Assembly (NCBI RefSeq): GCF_035917275.1
Contig: NZ_CP108508.1
Span: 1,612,001-1,676,000, forward strand
DNA: 64,000 nucleotides
From: Streptomyces sp. NBC_01237
GTDB taxonomy: Bacteria; Actinomycetota; Actinomycetes; Streptomycetales; Streptomycetaceae
Reading direction: 5' to 3'
A program made the position numbers and the translations under genes. This document shows, piece after piece, positions 1-12,193 of this stretch; positions within the stretch are counted from its first letter, which is position 1, and the number at the start of each line of letters is the position of its first letter. Under the pieces are notes generated by a model. That model made no database searches. It had not been told where the DNA came from and worked only from the letters and a program-made list of their open reading frames with translations.

Positions 1-637
1 GTGAGGACCATCAGCGTCTCGGCGTTCAGCGCGGCGGCGAGCGCGGCGGCCGCGGTGTCGGCGTTGACGTTGTAGACGTGGTTGTCGTCGGCGGAGCGGG
101 CGATGGAGGAGACGACCGGGATGCGGCCGTCGTCCAGCAGCGCCTGGATGGCCCCGGTGTCGATCGCGGTGATCTCGCCGACCCGGCCGATGTCGACGAG
201 TTCGCCGTCGATGGTGGGCCGGTGCTGGGTGGCGGTGATGGTGTGGGCGTCCTCGCCGGTCATGCCGACGGCGAGCGGGCCGTGCTGGTTGAGCAGCCCG
301 ACGAGTTCGCGCTGGACCTGTCCGGCCAGGACCATCCGTACGACGTCCATCGCCTCGGGCGTGGTGACGCGCAGACCGGCCTTGAACTCGCTGACCAGAC
401 CCTGTTTGTCCAGCTGGGCGCTGATCTGCGGGCCGCCGCCGTGCACGACGACGGGCTTGAGGCCGGCGTGCCGCAGGAAGACGACGTCCTGGGCGAAGGC
501 GGCCTTCAGCTCCTCGTCGATCATGGCGTTGCCGCCGAACTTGATGACGACGGTCCTGCCGTGGTGCCGGGTCAGCCAGGGCAGCGCCTCGATGAGGATC
601 TGTGCCTTCGGCAGTGCGGTGTGCTTGCGGGCCGTAC

Positions 638-641
<4 letters not shown>
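1..641 (-). CDS. argB: acetylglutamate kinase, C-terminus cut by window edge
   Basis: Phosphorylates N-acetylglutamate, the second step of arginine synthesis, in the cytoplasm. The ATG is at 641 and 213 codons are visible; the family runs to about 300, so the C-terminal third is missing. Visible motifs are [10 protein letters not shown] near residue 32 (the phosphate-binding lysine and glycine loop), VVHGGGPQI near residue 65 and GRVGEI near residue 173. The ATG overlaps the argJ stop by 4 nt (ATGA), so translation is probably coupled within argC-argJ-argB. The family identification is secure. Confidence 0.96.
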
Positions 642-4777
<4,136 letters not shown>

Positions 4778-4838
4778 GCGCCCGGTCGCGGCCCGGAGGG
4801 CGGGACGCGCTCACCCTCCCGCCCTCCCTGTACGCCCA

Positions 4839-4878
4839 CGCCCGCCGCTTCCCGCGCACGCCGGGGAAGCGGCGGGCG
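4839..4878. terminator. hairpin between rox and the convergent maleylpyruvate-isomerase-like gene
   Basis: A 15-bp perfect stem: CGCCCGCCGCTTCCC (4839-4853) pairs with GGGAAGCGGCGGGCG (4864-4878) around a 10-nt loop. It lies between two convergent genes and probably serves both. Confidence 0.8.
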
Positions 4879-4889
4879 ACTCCGGAGGT

Positions 4890-5465
4890 CTAGCGGACCG
4901 TCGGCGGCACCGGGTCCCGTCCGAGGAACGCCACGAACCGGTCCATCGCCGACGCGTCCTCGGCCACGGGAACGATCTCGCCGAAGGCCATGCCCTCGCC
5001 CCGGAACTGCGGCGGCAGCGTGGCCTGCGCGCGGGCGAGGCCGGCCGTCGCCTCCTGCTCGGTGTACGGGACCGGCTGCCCGGTGGCGACCGCCAGGTCC
5101 CAGCCGTGGGTCAGGTACTCCATGAGGGTCATGTTGAACACCTGCCCGGCCGGCATCTCGCGGCCGGTGACGGGGACCTCGCGGTCGAAGCCGTACTTCT
5201 TCCATCCGGACACCACACCCGCCGCGGCCTGACGGAACTCGGCCGCCGGGTCGGCGCCGCAGCGGTGGTTCGCGGCGTCACCCTCGTACGTACGCCCGTG
5301 GCTGCCCGCCTCGAACACGAGGATCCATCCGCCGATGTGACGGATCAGCGTCCCGACGTCGTACTCGTCGCACGGGGTGGGGAGATTCAACTGGTCGGCG
5401 GCGACACCGCCGATGACATCGGCGGTCTTGGACAGGACACCTTCGAGCAGATCGACTTCGTTCAT
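4890..5465 (-). CDS. TIGR03086-type metal-binding protein (DinB / maleylpyruvate isomerase fold)
   Basis: 191 aa from ATG 5465. The N-terminal helices carry LPTPCDEYDVGTLIRHIGGW (residues 28-47), the typical TPCxxWxVxxLxxH pattern of mycothiol-dependent maleylpyruvate-isomerase-like proteins; the histidine would be one metal ligand. A second histidine pair follows in TLMEYLTHGWDLA (about 114-126). Most family members use a four-helix bundle to hold a divalent metal and some use mycothiol, but no substrate can be assigned here. It stands alone, convergent with rox. Confidence 0.75.
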   Translation of the reverse strand: MNEVDLLEGVLSKTADVIGGVAADQLNLPTPCDEYDVGTLIRHIGGWILVFEAGSHGRTYEGDAANHRCGADPAAEFRQAAAGVVSGWKKYGFDREVPVTGREMPAGQVFNMTLMEYLTHGWDLAVATGQPVPYTEQEATAGLARAQATLPPQFRGEGMAFGEIVPVAEDASAMDRFVAFLGRDPVPPTVR

Positions 5466-5714
5466 GTCCGGAGTGTAGGAGCGGACCCGGACGCCGACGC
5501 GGAGTTGACGGAACACGGCACGTACCGCCGGCGCCCGGACCCCGCGCGCCCGCGGCCCTGCCGCCGGTGGGGGCGAAATCAGGTGCACTCCCGGGACCCG
5601 TGCGGGAAAATGGCCCCTCCCGTGCGGCGGACCATCGCCCCGGCCTTCCCCTCAGGCCGTCCGGCCATGCGGCTGTGTGCGGTACGGGGCCCCTGAGCCG
5701 AGAAAGAGATCACC

Positions 5715-6572
5715 ATGACGTCCCTCCACGACCGGGCACTCCTGCTCCGCTCGCTGCACGTGCCCGGCAGGCCCCTCGTACTGCCCAACGCCTGGGACGT
5801 GGCCTCCGCGCGACTCGTCGAGGCGGCCGGAGCCGCGGCCGTCGCCACGACCAGTGCGGGCGTCGCCTGGTCGCTGGGATCGGCCGACGGCGACCGGCTG
5901 GAGCGCGATGCCGCCCTCGCTCTCATCTCCCGTATCGCCGCCGCGGTGAGCGTCCCCGTCACCGCCGACATCGAGAGCGGCTTCGCCCGTACCCCCGCCG
6001 AACTGGCCGACACCGTGCGGGGGGGGGTGCTCGACGCCGGTGCCGTCGGAGTCAATCTTGAGGACTCCCTCCGCTCCGGGGCACACCCGTTGCGACGGCC
6101 TGCCGAGCAGGCCGCCCCTATCACGGCCGCACGGTCCGCCGCGGACGCTGCGGGCGTACCGCTCTTCCTCAACGCCCGGATCGACACCCACCGGCTGCGC
6201 CCCGCGGATCGCGACTCCTGGCTCAAGGAGACCCTGGACCGGGCCCGCGTCTACGTCGAGGCGGGCGCGGACGGGGTGTTCGTCCTGGGGACCTTCGACG
6301 AGGCGACCGTCTCGGCCCTGGCCGACGGGGTACCGGGCCCGCTGAACCTGCTGACCGGGCCGGGCGCGCTCCCGGTCCCCACGCTGGCGAAGCTCGGCGT
6401 CGCCCGCGTCAGTGCGGGCTCGGCGATCGCCGAGGCCGCCTACGCCCTGGTCGACCGCAGTGCGCGCGAACTCCTCACCACCGGGACGAGCACGACGCTG
6501 GCGGACGGCCTCGACCACGGCACACTCAACGCCGCGATGCCGGGCGGGCCGGCCGCTCCCCCGCCGGCGTAG
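5715..6572 (+). CDS. isocitrate lyase / PEP mutase superfamily protein
   Basis: 285 aa from ATG 5715, preceded by GAGAAAGAGATCACC. It has the phosphoenolpyruvate mutase / isocitrate lyase barrel: LPNAWDVASARLVEAAG (residues 23-39), VTADIESGFA (79-88, replacing the usual DxDxGYG magnesium site), VGVNLEDS (113-120) and LFLNARIDTH (148-157). The usual active-site KKCGH loop of isocitrate lyase is absent, so it is more like the carboxyphosphonoenolpyruvate or oxaloacetate-decarboxylase type. The substrate is unknown. It has no operon partners. The 249 bp upstream show no recognisable element. Confidence 0.8.
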   Translation: MTSLHDRALLLRSLHVPGRPLVLPNAWDVASARLVEAAGAAAVATTSAGVAWSLGSADGDRLERDAALALISRIAAAVSVPVTADIESGFARTPAELADTVRGGVLDAGAVGVNLEDSLRSGAHPLRRPAEQAAPITAARSAADAAGVPLFLNARIDTHRLRPADRDSWLKETLDRARVYVEAGADGVFVLGTFDEATVSALADGVPGPLNLLTGPGALPVPTLAKLGVARVSAGSAIAEAAYALVDRSARELLTTGTSTTLADGLDHGTLNAAMPGGPAAPPPA

Positions 6573-6605
6573 CGCGCCCGGATCGCTCCCGGCGCGCACG
6601 GCCTC

Positions 6606-7121
6606 TCACACACCGAGGCTCCGGGCGGGAAAGCCCGCACGCGCCGCGAGCGCGGTCAGCTCCTCGGTCCGTGCGGCGCGCAGGCACACCACCGGATAGC
6701 AGTCCGACTCGATGTCGAGGACGGCCAGCGCAGCGCCGACCTCCCGGTAGTGGCGGCCGCAGGCGTCCAGGAACTCGGCGGTCGGCAGGAGCATCTCATG
6801 GGCGTCGAAGAGCACCCAGGGGTCCACGGACGGACGGGACGCGAGAGCGGTCAACCGGCCCCGTACCTCGGTGGGGTCCTCCTTCCAGTCGAACTCCGCG
6901 AGCAACCGGTGCTCGTCGAGCGCGTCGATGAGCGCTATCCAGGCGAGGTTGGGAACGGCCTCCTCGATACCCCGGTCCTCCAGCCGGTCCGCGTGGTCAC
7001 GCACATAGCCGTCGGGGTCGACGTGGGCGTGCCGCACCCGTTCGGCGACTGCCGGGCTGCCGGGCGCGAGCAGGGTGGCGATGGCTTCCAGGGACGTGGC
7101 GACGGCGTCGGTGCCGGACAT
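6606..7121 (-). CDS. DUF6630-like protein of unknown function
   Basis: 171 aa from ATG 7121, with GAAGGAG 7 nt upstream. It is soluble and acidic, with recurrent motifs WIALIDALDEHRLLAEFDWKEDP (residues 62-84, quoted in part as WIALIDALDE and FDWKEDP) and a C-terminal CYPVVCL. I recall this as a common Streptomyces family (DUF6630), but the label is uncertain and no activity is known. There is no signal peptide or membrane segment. It is convergent with the PEP-mutase-like gene 33 bp away. Confidence 0.65.
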   Translation of the reverse strand: MSGTDAVATSLEAIATLLAPGSPAVAERVRHAHVDPDGYVRDHADRLEDRGIEEAVPNLAWIALIDALDEHRLLAEFDWKEDPTEVRGRLTALASRPSVDPWVLFDAHEMLLPTAEFLDACGRHYREVGAALAVLDIESDCYPVVCLRAARTEELTALAARAGFPARSLGV

Positions 7122-7390
7122 GATGCGCACTCCTTCGACGGCCGCGCGACTGCGGCCGGTACACGGCTGCGGGCGCCCTGTTCGGCGTCCTTGTGGCACC
7201 CTCCCACGGGGGTACGACAACGGGCCGCGCGCCGCCGGACGGCAGGGGCGAAGGCCCCCCCGCGCGCGAAGGACGGACAAGGACGGACAGGGAGCGACGG
7301 CCGTCCGGAACACCGCGGGCGCGGGGGCGGCGGCGGGCACATGGCCGGTGTCCTGGCCGGGGCCGGGGCGGGGGGCGGAAGGTGCGGGCG

Positions 7391-7641
7391 TCGGCCTCAC
7401 GCATCACTATGCGTCCCCCGACGGTACGGAACTCGCCGGTACGGAACTCGCCGGTACGACGACGCTCCGCTTCCGGACCGAGGACGAGCTCCGCTCCTCG
7501 CTGCGGGCCGCGGGCTTCGAGGTCGTACGGATCTACGGATCTACGGATCTACGGATCTACGGATCTACGGATCTACGGATCATGGAACCGCGAGCCCGTC
7601 GGTGCGGGCGACGCGGAGTCCTCGTGCTCGCTCACCGGTAG
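7391..7641 (+). pseudogene. C-terminal remnant of a SAM-dependent methyltransferase, frame broken by an 8-bp repeat
   Basis: The frame reads HHYASPDGTE...TLRFRTEDELRSSLRAAGFEVVRIYG, the usual end of a class I methyltransferase. An 8-bp unit (ATCTACGG) is then present six times. With only one copy the frame would run on as GSWNREPVGAGDAE, a normal C-terminus, so five extra copies (40 nt) shift the frame. A missing base near 7617 after the GAG codon restores the original frame at VLVLAHR-stop (7641). A 15-bp duplication (7423-7452) adds an in-frame GTELA repeat. The N-terminal two thirds of the enzyme are absent from the 250 bp upstream. Confidence 0.7.
7531..7578 (+). repeat. 8-bp tandem repeat, six copies
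   Basis: Six perfect copies of ATCTACGG in a row, preceded by a partial GTACGG. The period is not a multiple of three, so each gain or loss changes the reading frame. It lies inside the methyltransferase remnant. Confidence 0.97.
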
Positions 7642-7738
7642 TGCGTGGTGCGGGGCACGGGGGGCCGGCCGAGGAGCCGGCCGACGTGTTCCGTCGGCCG
7701 GCCGGCTCGGCCGTGGGCCCGATAGGGTCCTGGACCGG

Positions 7739-8236
7739 TCAGAGCACGCCGCAGTCGGCGATGGTGACCTTCGCGCGGGTGCGGCCGTTCGGCGTGCCGA
7801 GGCTCTCGATCTTGCGGACGAGCTCCATGCTGTCGTCGCCGTCGACCTCACCGAAGACGACGTGCTTGCCGTCCAGCCACGAGGTCACGACGGTGGTGAC
7901 GAAGAACTGCGAACCGTTGGAGTTCGGTCCGGCGTTGGCCATGGACAGCAGCCCCGGACGGTCGTGCGTGAGCTTGAAGTTCTCGTCGGCGAACTTCTCG
8001 CCGTAGATGCTCTTGCCGCCCGTGCCGTCACCGCGGGTGAAGTCGCCGCCCTGCAGCATGAAGTCCGGGATGACCCGGTGGAAGGAGGAGCCCTTGTAGC
8101 CGAAGCCCTTCTCGCCGGTCGCCAGGGCGCGGAAGTTCTCCGCCGTCCTGGGCACGACGTCGTCGAACAGGTTGAAGTTGATGCGCCCTGCGGGCTCGTC
8201 ATTGATGGTGATGTCGAAGAAGACCTTGGTTGTCAT
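7739..8236 (-). CDS. cytoplasmic cyclophilin-type peptidyl-prolyl isomerase
   Basis: Catalyses cis-trans isomerisation of Xaa-Pro bonds during folding. It is 165 aa from ATG 8236, with no signal peptide. It is a complete cyclophilin domain: [20 protein letters not shown] (residues 52-71) contains the catalytic Arg and Phe-Met-Gln residues, followed by [17 protein letters not shown] (99-115) and [12 protein letters not shown] (119-130, the Trp that confers cyclosporin binding). It matches the small PpiA-like cyclophilins of Streptomyces. It is monocistronic, downstream of the degenerate serine hydrolase. Confidence 0.94.
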   Translation of the reverse strand: MTTKVFFDITINDEPAGRINFNLFDDVVPRTAENFRALATGEKGFGYKGSSFHRVIPDFMLQGGDFTRGDGTGGKSIYGEKFADENFKLTHDRPGLLSMANAGPNSNGSQFFVTTVVTSWLDGKHVVFGEVDGDDSMELVRKIESLGTPNGRTRAKVTIADCGVL

Positions 8237-8319
8237 GGAGCCATCCTCACACTCCTGACAACCACAGGTGAAACCCGGGGATACCCGGTGAATCACAGCG
8301 CCGGGGGCCCGAGCCGGTC

Positions 8320-9471
8320 TCACGGGCGTCGGAGCGCCGCGCACGCCGCCTCGACCAGGGCCATTTTCCGCGGGTCGTCGGCGATGCCGGTACCCATCCG
8401 GTTCATGACATAGCCGAGGGCGATGCCGGACTCCGGATCGGCCGGGCCGCGGGATCCGCCCGCACCGTCGTGGCCGACAGCCCGGGGATGGGGACCGTAC
8501 GACCGGTTCGGGCCGCTCAGCCACACGCCGAGTGCGATCTCGGCGTCGTGTGCGAAGCCCCCGCCGACGACCAGGTCCCGGCAGCCGCCCTGGCCCTCGC
8601 GGACGCGTTCCGCCGCCTGCCGGGAGAGGATCCGGCGGCCGTCCAGGCTTGCCGTGCCCGGCCAGGACTCCGTACAGCGACGCGACCGCGCGGGCCGTTC
8701 CGTGGCCGTTGGCCGCGGGGATCTCGGCGGCCCGCCACTCGGGCGTATTGGCCACGGCCCGGCCCGTGGCGAGGTTGAGCGGCGGGGCGACGGCCACCGG
8801 CTCCAGGTGCGCCAGGAGCGCGGCCTGTGCGGCCCTCGCGGGCTTCGCCCGGACGAGTTCGGCGACGCGGTGCGTGTCCTTCTCCGGGAGGCCGCTCGTG
8901 AAGTCGATGCCGAGCGGTCCGGTGATCTCCTGCCGCAGGAACTCCCCCGGCAGCAGGCCGGTGATCCGGCGGACCACTTCGCCGACCAGGAATCCGAAGG
9001 TGATCGCGTGGTAGCCGGACCGGGTGCCGGGCTCCCACCAGGGTTCGGTGGCCGCCGGCCGGGTGCAGGTCAGCTCCCCGTCGTACAGCTCGGCCAGGCT
9101 GTGCGGCTGCCGGAGACCGGCCAGGCCGGAACGGTGCGACAGGAGGTGGCGTACGAGGACGGACTCCTTGCCCGCCCCGGCCAGTACCGGGCGACGGGTG
9201 CCTGGAGGTCGAGCAGCCCGCGGTCGGCCAGGATGTGGGCGCAGAGCGCCGTGGGGCCCTTCGTCGTGGACCAGGCGTGGACCAGGGTCTCCCGCTCCCA
9301 GGGGGCGGGTCCGGGCCTCGTCGGCCCAGCCGCCCCGGAGGTCGGCCACCGGTGCGCCGTCCAGCAGGACGGTGACGGCCGCGCCCAGCTCGTCGCGTTC
9401 GGTGACGTTCCGCCCGAACGCCTCACGCACCCCGCGAACCGTTCGCCGCAGTGACCGTGGATCCGCGGCAC
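8320..9471 (-). pseudogene. beta-lactamase-family serine hydrolase with several frameshifts
   Basis: Starting at GTG 9471, the EstB-like protein can be followed only by switching frame about four times: [14 protein letters not shown], then [16 protein letters not shown], then [19 protein letters not shown] (the Ser-x-x-Lys nucleophile), then [18 protein letters not shown] through [13 protein letters not shown], and finally [17 protein letters not shown] with a stop at 8320. At two shifts the change is one base: a G lost near 9430 and a C gained near 9303 in a C-run. Flanking genes are intact, which argues against poor sequencing. A working enzyme is unlikely. Confidence 0.85.
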
Positions 9472-9550
9472 GGTGGCCTCCTCGTCCCGGGCGCGTGCCC
9501 GTGGGAACCCTGACGCCCCGCAACATACCGACTGGTCGGACGGGCGGGAA

Positions 9551-9617
9551 GACGCCGGGAGCAGCGGCGGGAGTCGGCCGGGGCATCAGTGGGCGACGCC
9601 GGGAGCAGCGGTGGGGA
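9551..9617. repeat. two direct copies of a 22-bp sequence
   Basis: GACGCCGGGAGCAGCGGCGGG (9551-9571) recurs with one change at 9595-9615, in the short gap between the hydrolase pseudogene and the phosphatase-like gene. Confidence 0.7.
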
Positions 9618-9653
9618 GGCACTCGGGGAAGCAGTGGGCAGGTGCTGGGGGTA

Positions 9654-10229
9654 TCAGCGGATGCCCGCTTCGAGGTTCAGGCTCCAGTAGCCCGGCAGAC
9701 CGGTCAGCGTGAGCGTGGAGAGCGGGCGGACGTCCACGTTCCAGTACGCCGACGGCGGAGCGTTGAGCGCGTAGACGAGAGCGGCGCGGATCACCGCGGG
9801 TTCGGCGACCGCGACGATGGCGCCGTCGCGGACGGGGCGGGTGTCCAGCCAGCCCCCTATCCGCGAGATGAAGGCGAGCAGCGATTCTCCGCCGTGCGGG
9901 GCGTGGCGCGGATCGGCGAGCCAGGCGTCGACGGCACCCGGTTCACGGGCGGTGACCTCGGCCAGCGTCAGCCCCCGCCAGCGGCCCATGTCGCAGTCGC
10001 GCAGCGCGGGCTGCGCCATCGGGGCGTAGCCCAGCGCGTCCCTGGTGGCCCGGCTGCGCGGGGTGGGCGAGCAGTAGCGCAGTTCGGCCCCGCCGAGCGG
10101 CACCAGGGTGTGCGCGACGAGCTGTATCTCGTGCCAGCCGGCGTGGTCGAGCGGCCGGTCGTCGTCGAAGCGCTCGGCCAGCAGGGACGAGCTGCGGGCC
10201 GCGGCGACCAGGGAGACTCGAACACTCAT
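9654..10229 (-). CDS. histidine-phosphatase-fold protein lacking the catalytic histidines
   Basis: 191 aa from ATG 10229. The fold is recognisable from [17 protein letters not shown] (residues 51-67), [17 protein letters not shown] (78-94) and [19 protein letters not shown] (114-132). The N-terminal RHG motif that carries the phosphorylated histidine is replaced by [11 protein letters not shown], and the second histidine region reads [15 protein letters not shown] instead of a His-Gly pair. Phosphatase activity is therefore doubtful; a binding or regulatory role is possible. I recall similar degenerate members in other streptomycetes. It is 60 bp from the acetyltransferase gene on the same strand. 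Confidence 0.75.
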   Translation of the reverse strand: MSVRVSLVAAARSSSLLAERFDDDRPLDHAGWHEIQLVAHTLVPLGGAELRYCSPTPRSRATRDALGYAPMAQPALRDCDMGRWRGLTLAEVTAREPGAVDAWLADPRHAPHGGESLLAFISRIGGWLDTRPVRDGAIVAVAEPAVIRAALVYALNAPPSAYWNVDVRPLSTLTLTGLPGYWSLNLEAGIR

Positions 10230-10289
10230 GGCGGCGATCGTGGGGCCGAACGTCACGCCGGTCAAGAGGGCGCCGCACGGGAATCCGGG

Positions 10290-10721
10290 TCAGGCCGGCC
10301 GCAGCGACATCCACCTCTCCGGGTGGTCCAGTCCGGTGAAACCGACCTTCTCGTAGACCCCGTGGGCATCGTCGGTGGCCAGCAGGAGCCGATGGACGCC
10401 GGTGGGGGCGAGATGGTCGCGGACTGCCTCGACGATCCGGATGCCGAGCCCGTGACCGCGGGCCGCCCGGTCGACGTACACATCGCAGAGCCAGGCGAAG
10501 GTGGCCAGGTCGGTCACGACCCGCGCGTAGGCGACCTGTTCGCCCGATGCCCTGTCGTACGCGCCGAAGTTCAGCGATCCGGCGATGGCCCGGTCCTGGT
10601 GTTCGCGGGTGCGCCCCAGCGCCCAGTAGGCGTCGGTGGAGAGCCAGTTGTGGATACGGGCCGGGTCGAGCCGGTCCGGGGCGGACGATATCTCGTAACG
10701 GTGCTCGGGCGTTTCGGTCAT
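10290..10721 (-). CDS. GNAT-family N-acetyltransferase
   Basis: 143 aa from ATG 10721. The acetyl-CoA loop is visible as VDRAARGHGLGIRIVEAVRDHL (residues 82-103, quoted as ARGHGLGIRIV), preceded by the beta-4 strand ATFAWLCDVYV. The ending YEKVGFTGLDHPERWMSLRPA is typical of a YdfG/PhnO-like single-domain acetyltransferase. The acceptor is unknown. Its start overlaps the stop of the upstream MocR gene by 4 nt (ATGA), so the two are probably co-expressed. Confidence 0.88.
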   Translation of the reverse strand: MTETPEHRYEISSAPDRLDPARIHNWLSTDAYWALGRTREHQDRAIAGSLNFGAYDRASGEQVAYARVVTDLATFAWLCDVYVDRAARGHGLGIRIVEAVRDHLAPTGVHRLLLATDDAHGVYEKVGFTGLDHPERWMSLRPA

Positions 10722-12193
10722 GCCCGGAGGCTATCGCCCCGGGGCGGCCCGGCGAAGAGTTCGTCGCAGGCCGCGCGCAGACGCCGTACGCCCTCCGCGA
10801 TCTCGGCCGGTCCGGAGACCGCGGCGAAGCTCAACCGGACGTGTCCTGCCGGGGGTTCGGCGCAGAAGTACGGCCGGCCCGGAGCGATGGCGACTCCCGC
10901 GCGCAGGGCCGCGGAGATCACGGCGGGCTCGTCGGCACCCGCGCCGTCCCCGGGGAGCCGCAGCCAGAGGCTGCCGCCGCCCGAGGGGACGAGCGGCAGC
11001 GCCAGCTCCGGCAGCACCTTCAGGAGCGCGGTGGTCATGGCGGTGCGACGGTTCCGCAACTCGGCCGCCACCACCCGCAGATGGCGCCCCCAGGACGGGG
11101 CGCCGACCAGTTCCAGCGCGGCTTCCTGGAGCGGGCGGGGGACGAAGAAGCTGTCGACGACCTGAATGGCCCGCAGCCGTTCCAGGACGGGGCCCCGGGC
11201 GGCCAGCGCGCCCACCCGGAGGTTGGGCGAGGTGGCCTTGGTGAGCGAGCAGACGTGGACGACGACCCCGTCCGGGTCGTCGGCGGCCAGCGGCGCCGGG
11301 AGCGGCCCCGCGTCCTCGTGGACGAGGCGGCGGGCGAAGTCGTCCTCGATGACGAACGCTCCGGCGGCGCGCGCGATCCTGACGACCTCGGGGCGTCGCC
11401 CTGCCGCGAGGACGGCGCCGCTGGGGTTCTGGAAGAGCGGCTGGCAGACGAAGACCCGGGCCCCGGTGGCCCGGAACGCGGCGGCGAGCAGATCGGGGCG
11501 CACCCCGTCGGAGTCCGCGGGCACGGGCACGGGGCGCAGTCCGGTGGCGCGGGCCACGGCGAGCATCCCGGGGTAGGTGGGCGATTCGACGAGGACCGGG
11601 GCGCCGGGCGGGGCGAGGGCGCGCAGGGCGGTGGCCAGGGCGCTCTGTCCGCCCGAGGTGATCAGGACGTCGGCGCCGGAGACGGCCGGGCCGATCTCGC
11701 GGGCGAACCAGGCGCGCAGTTCGGGAAGCCCGTCGGTGGGCGGCCTCCCCCAGGCGCCCGGCCGGCGCCCGGCCCGTGCCAGTGCGGCGGACAGCGCCCG
11801 CTCGGGCTGGAGCGAGGAGTGGAGATAGCCACCGTTGAACTCGATGACGCCGGGCGGCGGGGCGGCGAGGGTGACCAGGACGCCGGAGGCGTCGACGGTG
11901 CGCGGCACCACCTCCGGGCCGCCGTCTCCGCTCAGGGACACCTCCTGCCAGGAGGTGTCGCCGGGGGCGGGGACGGCACCGCGGGGCTCCGCCCGGAAGG
12001 CTCCGGAGCCGGGCCGGGTGACGACGAGCCCTTCGGCGGCGAGCTGGGCGATGGCCCGGGAGACGGTGACGGGGCTGACCCGGAAGCGCTCCACGAGGGC
12101 ACGACTGGATGGCAGTTTCCCACCGGGTGAGTAGCGGTTCAGCTCCCCCCGGAGGGAACCGGCCAGTTCGGCGACGCTGCTACGCTCTTGCAT
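10718..12193 (-). CDS. MocR-type regulator (GntR winged helix fused to PLP aminotransferase domain)
   Basis: 491 aa from ATG 12193. Residues 1-65 form a GntR winged helix (KLPSSRALVERFRVSPVTVSRAIAQLAAEG). The rest is a class I/II aminotransferase domain, with SLTKATSPNLRVGALAARG (about residues 320-338) holding the PLP lysine. MocR proteins sense an amino acid or vitamer through PLP and usually control a divergent neighbour. Here the neighbour is an EamA transporter whose start codon overlaps this one in a CATG. The leftward -10 TATCCT lies 14 bp upstream of the ATG, so the mRNA may be nearly leaderless. Confidence 0.9.
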   Translation of the reverse strand: MQERSSVAELAGSLRGELNRYSPGGKLPSSRALVERFRVSPVTVSRAIAQLAAEGLVVTRPGSGAFRAEPRGAVPAPGDTSWQEVSLSGDGGPEVVPRTVDASGVLVTLAAPPPGVIEFNGGYLHSSLQPERALSAALARAGRRPGAWGRPPTDGLPELRAWFAREIGPAVSGADVLITSGGQSALATALRALAPPGAPVLVESPTYPGMLAVARATGLRPVPVPADSDGVRPDLLAAAFRATGARVFVCQPLFQNPSGAVLAAGRRPEVVRIARAAGAFVIEDDFARRLVHEDAGPLPAPLAADDPDGVVVHVCSLTKATSPNLRVGALAARGPVLERLRAIQVVDSFFVPRPLQEAALELVGAPSWGRHLRVVAAELRNRRTAMTTALLKVLPELALPLVPSGGGSLWLRLPGDGAGADEPAVISAALRAGVAIAPGRPYFCAEPPAGHVRLSFAAVSGPAEIAEGVRRLRAACDELFAGPPRGDSLRA

